DNA from: JAWWOL01 sp963797535
Lineage (GTDB): Bacteria > Actinomycetota > Actinomycetes > JAWWOL01
NCBI GenBank assembly: GCA_963797535.1
Contig: CAWCPQ010000001.1
Span: 1,922,001 to 1,986,000, forward strand
Direction of reading: 5' to 3'
DNA: 64,000 bases
Part shown: positions 52,140-60,957 of the stretch, piece after piece
How positions within the stretch are numbered: position 1 is the first letter of the stretch
Layout of the letters: every line of letters begins with the position of its first letter
Translations under genes and position numbers: made by a program
Notes under the pieces: generated by a model
The model's database searches: none
Seen by the model: only the letters and a program-made list of their open reading frames with translations
What the model was told of the DNA's origin: nothing

Positions 52140-53752
52140 CCCATGTGCGGGTAGCGGTAGTCCGTCGGCGGGTCGAACGTCTCCTTGATGACACGGGGCG
52201 AGACCCAGCGGACCAGGTTGAGGTAGCTGCCGGCCTTGTCGTTCGTACCGCTGGCCCGCCCGCCGCCAAACGGTTGCTGCCCCACAACGGCACCGGTCGG
52301 CTTGTCGTTGACGTAGAAGTTGCCGGCGGAGTTGCGCAGGACCGTCGTTGCTGTCGAGATGGCGGTGCGATCCTGCGCCACGATCGAGCCGGTCAGCGCG
52401 TACGGGGCAACGTCGGCCGCCTGCGCGAGCACCGCGTCGAAGTCCGCGTCGTCGTAGACGAAGAGCGTGAGCAGCGGCCCGAAGTGCTCCGTCCTGAGCA
52501 TCTCGTGGGTGGGGTCGGTCGTTCGCACGATCGTCGGCCGGACGAACCAGCCCTCGCGATCGTCACAGCTACCACCGGCGACCACCTGGAGCCCTGGATC
52601 ATTGGCAGCCCGCTCCAGCACCGACGACAGTCGACCGAAGGCGCGTTCGTCGATGACAGCGCCGAGGAAGTTCGAGAAATCGCGGACGTCGCCCATCGCC
52701 AGCGACTCGGTCTCGGCCACGAGGTCATCGCCCATCGCCTGCCACAGTGACCGGGGCAGATAAGCCCTGGAGGCGGCGGAACACTTCTGGCCCTGGTACT
52801 CGAAAGCCCCCCGGACGATGGCGGTCCGCAGCACCGCCGGGTCGGCCGAGGGGTGGGCGATCACGAAGTCCTTGCCGCCGGTCTCCCCCACCAGCCGCGG
52901 ATAGCACCGGTAGGAGGCGATGTTGTCGGCGACGCCGCGCCAGAGCCGCTGGAAGACCGCGGTGGAACCGGTGAAGTGGATGCCGGCGAGGGCTGGGTGT
53001 GCGAGTGCGACCTCGGAGACAGCGATGCCGTCTCCGGTGACCAGGTTGAGCACGCCCGGCGGCAGCCCAGCCGCCTCGAGCAGGCGCATGGTCAGGTGCG
53101 CCGCCAGCTGCTGGGTCGGAGCCGGCTTCCACACGACGACGTTGCCCATCAGTGCCGGCGCCAGCGGAAGGTTGCCGGCGATCGCGGTGAAGTTGAACGG
53201 CGTGATGGCGTAGACGAAGCCCTCGAGCGGGCGGTGGTCCATCCGGTTCCAGACGCCGGGCGAGCTGGCCGGCTGCTCCTCGAGCACCCGACGGCCGAAC
53301 GTCACGTTGAACCTCAGGAAGTCGATCAGCTCGCAGGCCGCGTCGATCTCGGCCTGCTGCGGGGTCTTGGACTGGCCGAGCATCGTCGCCGCATTGAGCC
53401 GGTCCCGCCAGGGTCCGGCCAGCAGGTCGGCTGCCTTCAGCAGCACCGCGGCACGCTCGTCGTACGGGGTCGCCGCCCAGTCCGGTGCCGCCGCGAGCGC
53501 GGCGGCGATGGCATCGGCGGCATCGGCACGGGTGGCGTTGCGCATGGTGCCGAGCACCTCGTACCGAGCGTGTGGTTGTACGACCCGAAGCGCCTCACCA
53601 CCGCCGGGACGCTGCGCCCCGCCGATGGTCATGGTCAGGTCGACAGCCGTCGAGGCCATCTCGGCGAGCGTCGACTGCAAGGATTCCCGCCGCGCGGACC
53701 CCGGCGCGTAGTCGAACGCCGGCTCGTTTCGGGGTAGCGGAAGTGAGCTCAC
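52136..53752 (-). CDS. pruA: L-glutamate gamma-semialdehyde (P5C) dehydrogenase
   Basis: This enzyme oxidises glutamate-gamma-semialdehyde to glutamate with NAD in proline catabolism. It is 538 residues. Catalytic Glu is in VGETGGKD near 289 and Cys in EYQGQKCSAASR near 321; GFVYAITPFNFTAIAGNLPLAPALMGN and QQPFGGGRASGTNDKAGS are typical of the PruA group (monofunctional type). The GTG at 53752 gives VSSLPLPRNEPAFDYAPGSAR, the standard N-terminus; 11 residues upstream are less likely. No proline dehydrogenase gene is in the window. Confidence 0.94.
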   Translation of the reverse strand: MSSLPLPRNEPAFDYAPGSARRESLQSTLAEMASTAVDLTMTIGGAQRPGGGEALRVVQPHARYEVLGTMRNATRADAADAIAAALAAAPDWAATPYDERAAVLLKAADLLAGPWRDRLNAATMLGQSKTPQQAEIDAACELIDFLRFNVTFGRRVLEEQPASSPGVWNRMDHRPLEGFVYAITPFNFTAIAGNLPLAPALMGNVVVWKPAPTQQLAAHLTMRLLEAAGLPPGVLNLVTGDGIAVSEVALAHPALAGIHFTGSTAVFQRLWRGVADNIASYRCYPRLVGETGGKDFVIAHPSADPAVLRTAIVRGAFEYQGQKCSAASRAYLPRSLWQAMGDDLVAETESLAMGDVRDFSNFLGAVIDERAFGRLSSVLERAANDPGLQVVAGGSCDDREGWFVRPTIVRTTDPTHEMLRTEHFGPLLTLFVYDDADFDAVLAQAADVAPYALTGSIVAQDRTAISTATTVLRNSAGNFYVNDKPTGAVVGQQPFGGGRASGTNDKAGSYLNLVRWVSPRVIKETFDPPTDYRYPHMG

Positions 53753-53787
53753 AGCCTGGCTGTGCCCGCGCCGGGGGTCCGCCAAGC

Positions 53788-54753
53788 TCAGACGGAGACG
53801 GTGCTCTTGTCGTAGGCGAGGTCCTTGGTCACCTTGTCGAGCTCGACGCCGGGCGGCACACCGAGCTGGCGGTGAGTGGTCGCCGCCTGCGAGGCGAAAA
53901 GCACCTGGAGGAGCAGCCGACGGCTCGTGGTCGCCTGTCCGCCCTTGTGCCAGCCGAGAGTGTCGGCAAGGATCACCGTGCCAGCAGGTCCGGTGAACCT
54001 TGGCCGGCGGGCCTCGGGGACCTCACGGCTCATGTCCTCGTCGCGCGAGCGCTGGTTGTGACCGTCGTGCAGGGTCGTGCGAGGACGCCACTTGCGGTCG
54101 CCCTTACCGTGGGTGCCCTTGACGTAGGCCAGCGGGCCGGCACCGTCGGTGACGTCCTCGAGGTAGACGAACATCTTCAGGACGAGGTGGTCGTCCGGCT
54201 GGTCCCGGTGCCAGAGCTGGGACGCGACCGGCGCATGCTGGCTCGGCAGGTTGCGCCAGATGTTGATGTCGGCGACGCGCACCCGCATTCCGTAGTAGCC
54301 GTCGGCGATGCCCTTGATGCCCGGCTCGAGCGCGGTGGTCGCGAGCAGGCCCTCCGGCTCGACGACGGGTCGGTCGGCGTCGAGGTACTGCACCAGGTAA
54401 GGCTTGGTGTTGCCGTCACCCAGGTCGTTGACCGTCTCCAGCGCCTTGGCGGCCGCCTCGACCTCCTCGGAGCGGGCGGACTCGAGGGCGTAGGCCGCGT
54501 CCTGCAACCTGCCGAGCAGCGTCGCGTCGCCGGTGAGCGCCTCGAGGGTCGACTGAGCGCAACCGTCGCGGTTGAGGTCGCGGAGTACGCGAGCACCCTC
54601 CGGGCTCAGCCCGTTGGAGTTCTTGCGGTAGTCCCTGGTCGGCCCCGAGTTGAGCACGTAGCGCCAGACCGGCTCGACGCCGATCAGCACCTTGTGCTGG
54701 ATCAGGTAGGTGGCCTTGTTGACCGAACGGGTGACGAGAGTCGGCGTTGCCAT
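53788..54753 (-). CDS. PhyH-family Fe(II)/2-oxoglutarate dioxygenase
   Basis: This is a non-heme iron oxygenase of 321 residues. Iron-binding HxD is QLWHRDQPDD near 180, the distal His is in ADTLGWHKGG near 267, and the 2-oxoglutarate Arg is probably in SRRLLLQV. The layout is that of phytanoyl-CoA-like dioxygenases used in secondary metabolism and tailoring. The N-terminal ~120 residues are unlike the common fold and not recognised. No biosynthetic neighbours are present, so its substrate is unknown. Confidence 0.8.
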   Translation of the reverse strand: MATPTLVTRSVNKATYLIQHKVLIGVEPVWRYVLNSGPTRDYRKNSNGLSPEGARVLRDLNRDGCAQSTLEALTGDATLLGRLQDAAYALESARSEEVEAAAKALETVNDLGDGNTKPYLVQYLDADRPVVEPEGLLATTALEPGIKGIADGYYGMRVRVADINIWRNLPSQHAPVASQLWHRDQPDDHLVLKMFVYLEDVTDGAGPLAYVKGTHGKGDRKWRPRTTLHDGHNQRSRDEDMSREVPEARRPRFTGPAGTVILADTLGWHKGGQATTSRRLLLQVLFASQAATTHRQLGVPPGVELDKVTKDLAYDKSTVSV

Positions 54754-54852
54754 CAGTTCCCCCCAGGAACAGTCAGCGCGTGTACGTCCATTAAGACCAT
54801 CATCCTCTGCAAATGGGCAGGCGCTGCCTGCATGCTGTCCTCAATCTCATGC

Positions 54853-55383
54853 TCACTCTCCGACGACCGGTTTTGCCACCCCACCCGCCACCCCCGCCAG
54901 AAGATCATCGGCCTCCTGCACGGCGTACCAAAGCAGAGATTCATCCTCGGCATTGTCAACGATGAACTGGGCGTCCTGGTTACCGCCCGCCGCCAATTTC
55001 GTGGCATCGGCCGCCGCGGCCACCGCCGGCTCAGCCTCGTAGCCATCGACGTGGATCGATGCCAGCGCAGACCAGGGTACGGGCGTCACCACGCTCAACC
55101 GGGCCCGCCCGGAGTCGGGCGACGGGGTGACCCAGGCATCAGGGACGTCTGCAGCCAGGACGACCCTTCGGCGCAGCGCGGTGGCGTCGTCTGCCAGCAG
55201 GTTGAGCGACTCCCGAGCGGCTGCGGCCATGGCGGCGTACTCCAGCTCGTCGAGGTCACCCTCGACGTACCACTCCCGCAGCGCCGGCGTGACGGCGAAC
55301 GCACGGGCAGCCGCGTCGGCCACCTGCCGCAGCTCACGAGCGTGGGCGAGCAGCGGGAGAGTCGCCGCCACGTAGATCCGCAT
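54853..55383 (-). CDS. Conserved actinobacterial protein of unknown function
   Basis: This is a 176-residue protein beginning MRIYVAATLPLLAHARE, with a helical middle (AAARESLNLLADDATALRRRVVLAADVPDAWV) and an acidic end (NAEDESLLWYAVQEADDLL). I think it belongs to a conserved uncharacterised actinobacterial family (DUF6912-like), but I cannot verify that. The ATG at 55383 was preferred over 55401. It follows the trehalose gene by 96 bases on the same strand. Confidence 0.72.
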   Translation of the reverse strand: MRIYVAATLPLLAHARELRQVADAAARAFAVTPALREWYVEGDLDELEYAAMAAAARESLNLLADDATALRRRVVLAADVPDAWVTPSPDSGRARLSVVTPVPWSALASIHVDGYEAEPAVAAAADATKLAAGGNQDAQFIVDNAEDESLLWYAVQEADDLLAGVAGGVAKPVVGE

Positions 55384-55479
55384 ACCCCCATGATCCCCCA
55401 CACAAGGGCTGCGGCAGGGGTCCGAACGCAGCAGCGGGCTCCCGCCGTTGGCTCATCCCGCCGCCATCCGTCGCCGTGG

Positions 55480-57021
55480 CTAGTCGTCCTTGCTGACGAG
55501 GTCGGCGAGCTGCTCGTCCATCCACTTGGCAACGTCGTTGCGGCGAACGATCTCCGCCGCCGCGTGCAGGCGGTCGCGGCGCTCCCCGGCCGGCATCGTC
55601 AGTGCCTCGTACATCGCGTCCGCCTGCTGCTGGATGTCGAACGGGTAGAGGCGGACGGCGACCGAGCCGAGCTCCTGGTAGGCGCCGGTGTTCTCGCTCA
55701 GCGCCAGGACGCCGTTGCGCTGGTTGACCAGGACAGCTTCCTTGGCGACCAGGTTCATGCCGTCGGCGAGGGCGTTGACGACGAGGACGTCGCAGATCTG
55801 GTACGCGGCGACGGCCAGCGCGAAGTCGTCCTCCATCCGCAGCTGGATCGGTTCCCAGCCATGGCCGCCGTGCCGCGCGTTGACCTCGGCGACGACTGCG
55901 CCGATCGCCGCGATGTACTGCTGGTACTGCGGCACGTCCTGGCGACTGGGTTGCAGCATCGCAAAGAACACGACCCGGTCCTTGAGCTCGGGATGGTCGG
56001 TCAGCATGGTGTCGAACGCCTTGAACCCGCGCACGATGTTCTTGCTCGGATCGGTACGGTCCACGCGCAGGATCAGCTGCCGGTCCCCCTCGAGGAACCG
56101 TTCGGTCAGCGTCGCACGGTGCTCGCCGACCTCGTCGGAGCCGGCCAGCTCTTCCAAGGACTCGGTCTGGATGCTGATCGGGTAGTAGCGGGCGGCGACG
56201 GTGCGTCCGCCGACCCGGACGGTCAGGTCGTCCCAGTTGACGACGTAGCCGAGCAGCTCCTGGATGCAGAGCAGGAAGTTGCGGGCGAACCGCTCGGTGT
56301 GGAAGGCGACGACGTCGTTGCCCAGCAGTCCGCGCAGGATCGGGTCGCGCATCACCGGCGGCAGCACGGTCCACTCGTTGGGTCCGGGCCACGGGATGTG
56401 GACGAAGTGCGACATCGTCACGTCCGGGCAGCGCTCGCGGACCCGCGCGCCGACCAGGTAGTAGTGGTAGTCGTGCAGCATGACCAGGGCGCGGCCGCCG
56501 CGGGCCTCGACTTCGTCGGCGACCGCGTCGGCAAACGCGTCGTTGACGGCGACGTAGCCGTGAGTGAAGGCGTCGTGCTCGGTCTTGCCCAGGTCCGGCT
56601 CCGACGCCCGGCCGTACAGGCCGTGCTGGACGAACCACAGCAACGGGTTGGCGATCTGGGCATAGAACTGCTCGTGCCGCTCGGGGTCGAGCGCCAGCAG
56701 ACGCAAGGTCGTTGTACGGGTGTCAGCGTCTGTTTCCATCTCCGTCGCGAGACCAGGGGCAGGGAACAGGCTGACCTCGACCGACGCCTGGCCCTTGTCG
56801 CCGTACTGCTCGACGACAGCGCGGTCCTCGTCGCCCGTCGCGGCGCACACCCAGACCGAGTCGTCGAGCCCGGATGCGAGTCCCATCAACGCGCTGACCA
56901 GCCCGCCGGCACCTCGGCTGGCGGTGCGTTCGTCGTTCTCGCGGCTGAAGGTGACCGGGGCGCGGTGCGACAGCAGGATCACGGGCACGTCGGGTTTGGC
57001 GATCGCTGGCATGTCAGGCAT
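55480..57021 (-). CDS. otsA: Trehalose-6-phosphate synthase
   Basis: This is a GT20 glycosyltransferase that joins UDP- or GDP-glucose to glucose-6-phosphate. The 513 residues contain LLSHRAPVTF, GLVSALMGLAS, the YHYYLVGARVRERCPD region with FVHIPWPGPNEW, LRVDRTDPSKNIVRGFKAFDTML, and AVAAYQICDVLVVNALADGMNLVAKEAVLVNQRNGVLALSENTGA, all diagnostic. No trehalose-6-phosphatase (otsB) is in the window. The start is ATG 57021. It faces the cpaE-like gene across 45 bases on the same strand. Confidence 0.95.
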   Translation of the reverse strand: MPDMPAIAKPDVPVILLSHRAPVTFSRENDERTASRGAGGLVSALMGLASGLDDSVWVCAATGDEDRAVVEQYGDKGQASVEVSLFPAPGLATEMETDADTRTTTLRLLALDPERHEQFYAQIANPLLWFVQHGLYGRASEPDLGKTEHDAFTHGYVAVNDAFADAVADEVEARGGRALVMLHDYHYYLVGARVRERCPDVTMSHFVHIPWPGPNEWTVLPPVMRDPILRGLLGNDVVAFHTERFARNFLLCIQELLGYVVNWDDLTVRVGGRTVAARYYPISIQTESLEELAGSDEVGEHRATLTERFLEGDRQLILRVDRTDPSKNIVRGFKAFDTMLTDHPELKDRVVFFAMLQPSRQDVPQYQQYIAAIGAVVAEVNARHGGHGWEPIQLRMEDDFALAVAAYQICDVLVVNALADGMNLVAKEAVLVNQRNGVLALSENTGAYQELGSVAVRLYPFDIQQQADAMYEALTMPAGERRDRLHAAAEIVRRNDVAKWMDEQLADLVSKDD

Positions 57022-57066
57022 GTGCCGAAGGTTACCGGGGCGAGGGCCCGGAAAACCGCACGGGCG

Positions 57067-58371
57067 TCAGCGAACAGCCCGACGACCCCTGCCCTGGCCC
57101 CGGTTTCGGCGTCCGCCAGCGGCTCCGCCGAGCTCGCGGGCCAGCCCGGCGAGGGCTTTGCGGGCCGGCGAACCGGGCGCGCTCTCCGTGAGGCTGCGAC
57201 CGTTGGCCAGTGCCGCGTCGAGGGCTGTCCTGTCGTACGGCACCGGGTGGATTCTCGGAACGCCGACGTACCTGGACAGCGCCGCGGCGATCTCGGCGAC
57301 GGCGTCGCCGGGGACGACGCGGGGCCGCACCTTGTTGACGACGACGACCGGCTCGATCCCGCCGAGCAGCTCGCGCAGGTCACCGAAACCTCGGACGAAG
57401 CGCTGCAGGCCCACCGGATCGGCGCTGGCAACGGCGACCACCACCTCGGACTGCTCCAGCACCGCCAGGGTCGCGCCGTTGCGCCGGGGAGCGGTGGTGT
57501 CGTAGGACAGCTCCTCGTCCTGCTCGAGGCAGAAACCGACGTCGACCACGACCACGGCGGCGAGACTGCGGGCCAGCGCGAGCACCACCTCGATCGCCCC
57601 CGTGCGCAGCTCCGGCCAGCGATCAGCCCTGGTGATGCCGGTCAGGACCCGCAGCTGTGGCCCCACCTGACGGCACAGCCCGGCCAGCGATGCCACGTCG
57701 AGGCTGCCGTTGTTGGCCAGTCTCGCGGCGGCCGCAAGTCCCGGCGCCTCCTCGAGCAGGCCGAGCAGCTGGGACACGACACCGCCGTAGACGTCGGCGT
57801 CGATGAGCAGCGTCGGCTGGCCGGCAGCAGCCAGCTCGCTGGCCAGGGTGACCGCGACCGTCGTACGGCCGGGGGCCCCGGTCGGACCCCAGACCGCGAT
57901 CACCCGCCCGGTGCCCGGCGCGACCTCGAGTCCGCTGGCCGGCACGACCCGCGGCTCCAACGGCAGCATCTGCAGTGGATCGGCGAGCCCCGAGCCCGGC
58001 TCGTCGTCGAGCAGCGCGACCGCCTCGGCCACGGCAGCCGAGATCACCTCGGGGGCGGCGTCGGCCGGCAGGACGAAGCGCACGCCGAGCTGGCGCAGTC
58101 GCCGGTCAGCGTTCTCATCGCCCGGTGGCACCAGCCCGACGACGGCGATGTGCGCGGCCGCGAGCCGGGCCAGCGCATCGCGGTCGAGGCGGCGCAGGTC
58201 GGCCGAGAGCAGGGCAGCCCTGGCCGTGCCGGTGGCGGCGGTCGCGAGCAGGTCGGCCAGGTCGACGCAGCGTCGCACGACACTGATGTTGTGCTCGGTG
58301 CGCTCGAACGCCGAGACGAGGCCGGCCTCCCACCGGGCATCAACGACGGCGGTGACGACCGGCAGCCTCAC
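57067..58371 (-). CDS. CpaE/TadZ-like MinD-family ATPase
   Basis: This is a 434-residue protein with an N-terminal receiver-like domain (to about 140) and a C-terminal MinD/ParA-type ATPase. The deviant Walker A is GPTGAPGRTTVAVTLASELA near 165, and a Walker-A'-like VVVVDVGFCLEQDEE is present. CpaE/TadZ proteins position the Tad pilus machinery. The GTG start overlaps the stop of the CpaB-like gene (GTGA). It is 36 kb from the tadA operon. Confidence 0.82.
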   Translation of the reverse strand: MRLPVVTAVVDARWEAGLVSAFERTEHNISVVRRCVDLADLLATAATGTARAALLSADLRRLDRDALARLAAAHIAVVGLVPPGDENADRRLRQLGVRFVLPADAAPEVISAAVAEAVALLDDEPGSGLADPLQMLPLEPRVVPASGLEVAPGTGRVIAVWGPTGAPGRTTVAVTLASELAAAGQPTLLIDADVYGGVVSQLLGLLEEAPGLAAAARLANNGSLDVASLAGLCRQVGPQLRVLTGITRADRWPELRTGAIEVVLALARSLAAVVVVDVGFCLEQDEELSYDTTAPRRNGATLAVLEQSEVVVAVASADPVGLQRFVRGFGDLRELLGGIEPVVVVNKVRPRVVPGDAVAEIAAALSRYVGVPRIHPVPYDRTALDAALANGRSLTESAPGSPARKALAGLARELGGAAGGRRNRGQGRGRRAVR

Positions 58372-59036
58372 TTGACCGCCACCGTGAGGGTGGAGGGCAC
58401 CCGTACGAGATCGATCTGCGAGGTCTCGACGGCGGCGACCAACCCGGTCACCTGGTCGTCACGGACGAGCAGAGTGACCGAGCCGACGGCCTGGCCGGTG
58501 CTGCCGAAGACGTCCTTGCTGTGGCTCGGCACGGACCCGACCGTGACGCCGGTCAGGATGCGGGCGGGGGCCGGCGCAGTGGTGCCGGCGGTCTTGGTCG
58601 GTGTCGCGTAGACGTCGACCACCTCGGACACCCGCAGGTCGGCCGGCCAATGGTCCTGCCGCACTGGGACGGTGACCTCGCGGCGGGCCAGTGATGGATC
58701 AGCGGCCTTGGCCGGATCGATGAAAGCCTTGCTGGGCAACAGCTCTCCGGCTCCCACCGGTCGAGTGAGGACGTAGCCGGCCGGGGCCGCACCTGCCGCT
58801 GACACATAGCTGCGGCCGTCGTCGAGGCGCACCTTGACCGCGTGCAGGTCCGACTTCTGCAGCCTCGCACCGGCGGGCAGGTCGCGGGCGGCGGCCCACA
58901 CGGAGGTTGTTGCGTCGGCCGCGGAGAACACCTTGGCGCCGATCACCACCGAACCGAGCACCAGCAGGATGCCCATGACCATGCGGGTGTCGAACCACCG
59001 CGGCAGGGCCAGCCGGCTGGCCGGCGGCGATGCCAT
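58368..59036 (-). CDS. SAF-domain pilus assembly protein, CpaB/RcpC family
   Basis: This 222-residue protein has a TM helix (VMGILLVLGSVVIGAKVFSAA) and a SAF domain (VWAAARDLPAGARLQKSDLHAVKVRL), the layout of CpaB/RcpC in Tad systems. SAF domains bind peptidoglycan or assemble secretin. The ATG at 59036 was chosen because the upstream frame to 59168 lacks a ribosome site. It precedes the CpaE-like gene; the pair is the classic cpaB-cpaE order but tadA is remote. Confidence 0.82.
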   Translation of the reverse strand: MASPPASRLALPRWFDTRMVMGILLVLGSVVIGAKVFSAADATTSVWAAARDLPAGARLQKSDLHAVKVRLDDGRSYVSAAGAAPAGYVLTRPVGAGELLPSKAFIDPAKAADPSLARREVTVPVRQDHWPADLRVSEVVDVYATPTKTAGTTAPAPARILTGVTVGSVPSHSKDVFGSTGQAVGSVTLLVRDDQVTGLVAAVETSQIDLVRVPSTLTVAVK

Positions 59037-59260
59037 GTCGTACACCCGTGTGTCCCCCGTTCGTCCCCTGACCCACTCGACGTGGAGGCGCCATGGTGCC
59101 GCAGGAGCGCCGCGGACACCAGAGCTCCGTCCACAGGTCACCCGAATGGCCCAGCGCCCTGTGGACAAGGACAGGGCGGATTGCGTCGTTGATGGCAGAC
59201 TTGCCGCTGCGAGTCGAGATCGCGCAGGTGTAACGACCAGGTGGAGGGACGCTGAACACG

Positions 59261-59515
59261 ATGGTGCCGAGTCCGGCCGGACCGCGGTTCCTGCAGCTGG
59301 CTGACGTTGCCGAGGTGCTCAACATCTCCTCGTCGCAGGTCTACGCGCTGGTCCGAAACGGCGACCTCGACGCGATCAAGATCGGCGGCCGCGGCCAGTG
59401 GCGGGTCGAAGCAAGCAAGCTGGAGGACTACATCGCCCAGCTCTACAAGGAGACCCGCGAGTTCGTCGAGACCCACCCGCTGAGCCGCGAGGGCGAGACG
59501 CCCGAGCTGAGCTGA
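59261..59515 (+). CDS. BldC-like small MerR-family DNA-binding protein
   Basis: This is an 84-residue winged-helix protein: FLQLADVAEVLNISSSQVYALVRNGDLDAIKIGGRGQWRVEASKLEDYIAQLYKE. Unlike true MerR it lacks the effector domain and the long dimer helix, as in BldC, which binds tandem direct repeats cooperatively. It is divergent from the cpaB-cpaE-like genes with 224 bases between. In Streptomyces BldC controls development; here its target is unknown. ATG 59261 follows GGAGGGACGCTGAACACG. Confidence 0.9.
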   Translation: MVPSPAGPRFLQLADVAEVLNISSSQVYALVRNGDLDAIKIGGRGQWRVEASKLEDYIAQLYKETREFVETHPLSREGETPELS

Positions 59516-59549
59516 TCGCCGGTACGGCAGTGGTCGATCCCGGATGGAT

Positions 59550-59583
59550 GTGAATCCATTGTCGGAACCGCGACTGGATTCAC
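59550..59583. terminator. Inverted repeat between convergent genes
   Basis: GTGAATCCA (59550-59558) and TGGATTCAC (59575-59583) are perfect complements with a 16-base centre. They lie between the BldC-like gene and the convergent 59594-60148 gene. Likely a bidirectional terminator. Confidence 0.5.
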
Positions 59584-59593
59584 TTTCAGGCTT

Positions 59594-60148
59594 TCACCAG
59601 GAGCGCAGCAGCGCCAGAGCACTCAATCGGATCGCCCGGCTGTCGCGCACAGCGCTAGCCCTGCGGGCCTCCCCCACCGGGTGCTCCGCCAGCTCGAAGA
59701 AGTCCAGGCCGACCCGGTCGATGGTGCCGCTCACCGAGCTCCCGTCACGCAGCACCGCGGTGACGCCGGCCCGGTTGCGGGCCACACCGCGCAAGGCGTA
59801 GCGCAGGTCCAGCTTTCCGGCAACGACGCCTGCACTGCCGGGTGACCGGGACCACGCGGTCAGTCCCCGTACCGAGATCACTGCTTCTTCGGGTACGAGC
59901 ACCTCGGCGCCCGTGGCCTCCTCGAGCAGCAGCCAGTCCACGCCGGACGAGGTCAGCCGACCGCGCACGGCACCGGCGCCGAGGACGTCGACGGCGACCT
60001 CGCCGCCGGACGCTCCGGCCAGCCGATCGGTCAGGCGCAGCCGCGCCGCCTCACGACGGGTTCGGTCCGCGACCTCGGCAGCGAGCTCCGCTGCCTGCGC
60101 CGCGTCGAACTGTGCCTCGAGGTCGGCGAAGAGCTCCTGCCAGCTCAT
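59594..60148 (-). CDS. Conserved actinobacterial protein, Sm-like beta fold suspected
   Basis: This is a 184-residue cytoplasmic protein. An N-terminal helical segment (MSWQELFADLEAQFDAAQAAELAAEVADRTRREAARLRLTDRLAGA) precedes a repeated beta pattern (GAVRGRLTSSGVDWLLLEEATGAEVLVPEEAVISVRGL and SVSGTIDRVGLDFFELAEH), which reads like two short Sm-like beta barrels. I recognise it as a conserved actinobacterial family without known function. It is the second gene after the HdeD-like protein on the minus strand. Confidence 0.78.
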   Translation of the reverse strand: MSWQELFADLEAQFDAAQAAELAAEVADRTRREAARLRLTDRLAGASGGEVAVDVLGAGAVRGRLTSSGVDWLLLEEATGAEVLVPEEAVISVRGLTAWSRSPGSAGVVAGKLDLRYALRGVARNRAGVTAVLRDGSSVSGTIDRVGLDFFELAEHPVGEARRASAVRDSRAIRLSALALLRSW

Positions 60149-60166
60149 CGGGCGGACGGCAGGTGG

Positions 60167-60736
60167 CTACGCACTCGCCTGCTTCATCGAGCTGCGCAGC
60201 ATGAAGGCGCCGGCGATCTCGATCAGGCCGATGACGATGAACCAGATGCCGAGAAGCACGGCGAGCGCCGTCAGCGAGTTGACCGGGACGCTGACCAGGA
60301 CGATGCCGGCAACCAGGCTGATCAGGCCGAAGATGATCCAGAACCAGCGGCCCTCGCGTGAGCCGCCGGAGATGCCGGCGATCAGGGCCGCGATGCCCTG
60401 CACGATCCACACCAGGCCGATGATGAGGCCGATGATCGACAGCGTCAGGTTGAGGTCGCGAATCATGATGACGCCGACCACGATCCAGACCAGGCCGGCG
60501 ATGCCGAGCCAGACCCGGTGCGGCTCGTCGGCGTCGAAGACCCGGACCAGGTTGAACACGCCGGACAGCACGCACATGACGCCGACCAGCACCGCCACCA
60601 GCTTGAGCGACCCGGTCGGGTTGAAGCTGACGATGACGCCGATGACGAGGGTGACCAGACCCACGAACAGGGTCGCCTGCCAAATGCCCTGGGGAACGGC
60701 AGTGGTCCGTACGGTGCCGGATTCGGTGATGGACAT
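60167..60736 (-). CDS. HdeD/DUF308-family membrane protein
   Basis: This 189-residue protein has six hydrophobic helices in three pairs (LFVGLVTLVIGVIVSF, LVAVLVGVMCVLSGVFNLV, GIAGLVWIVVGVIMIRDL, IIGLIIGLVWIVQGIAALI, FWIIFGLISLVAGIVLV, LLGIWFIVIGLIEIAGAF), the HdeD (DUF308) duplicated layout. E. coli HdeD is an acid-stress membrane protein; the actinobacterial role is unknown. Confidence 0.88.
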   Translation of the reverse strand: MSITESGTVRTTAVPQGIWQATLFVGLVTLVIGVIVSFNPTGSLKLVAVLVGVMCVLSGVFNLVRVFDADEPHRVWLGIAGLVWIVVGVIMIRDLNLTLSIIGLIIGLVWIVQGIAALIAGISGGSREGRWFWIIFGLISLVAGIVLVSVPVNSLTALAVLLGIWFIVIGLIEIAGAFMLRSSMKQASA

Positions 60737-60918
60737 CGGGGCGTTTCCTCGCTGCTAGGTGGCATCTGTTGGTCGCCATGATCGCGCCCGCGGCCCCGAT
60801 CGTCATCACGCAACGCTCACAACGACCGGTCGAACCTGCGCTGACCGGCTCGCATTGCGCTCGCGCAGCCCACAGTCGGTTCAATCGCATCTTGACGGAT
60901 CTAAATGAAGGCACTACA

Positions 60919-60938
60919 AAGCAAACACAAGCAAACGC
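60919..60938 (+). repeat. Tandem 10-bp direct repeat upstream of the LysM gene
   Basis: AAGCAAACAC and AAGCAAACGC are adjacent, differing at one base, 20 bases before the GTG of the LysM gene. This A-rich stretch is conspicuous in a G+C-rich region and has one-helical-turn periodicity, as expected for a protein that binds head-to-tail. Confidence 0.5.
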
Positions 60939-60957
60939 AACGTATCGGAGACCAAAC

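Noticed and set aside
53485..58611. A plus-strand open frame of 1708 residues.
   Set aside because: It runs antisense across P5C dehydrogenase, PhyH, otsA and cpaE-like genes, all supported by motifs. Long antisense frames are expected at this G+C content.
60740..60957. A c-di-AMP (ydaO-like) riboswitch before the LysM gene.
   Set aside because: The gene class sometimes has one in Actinobacteria, but I could not recognise the conserved core or stems in this interval.
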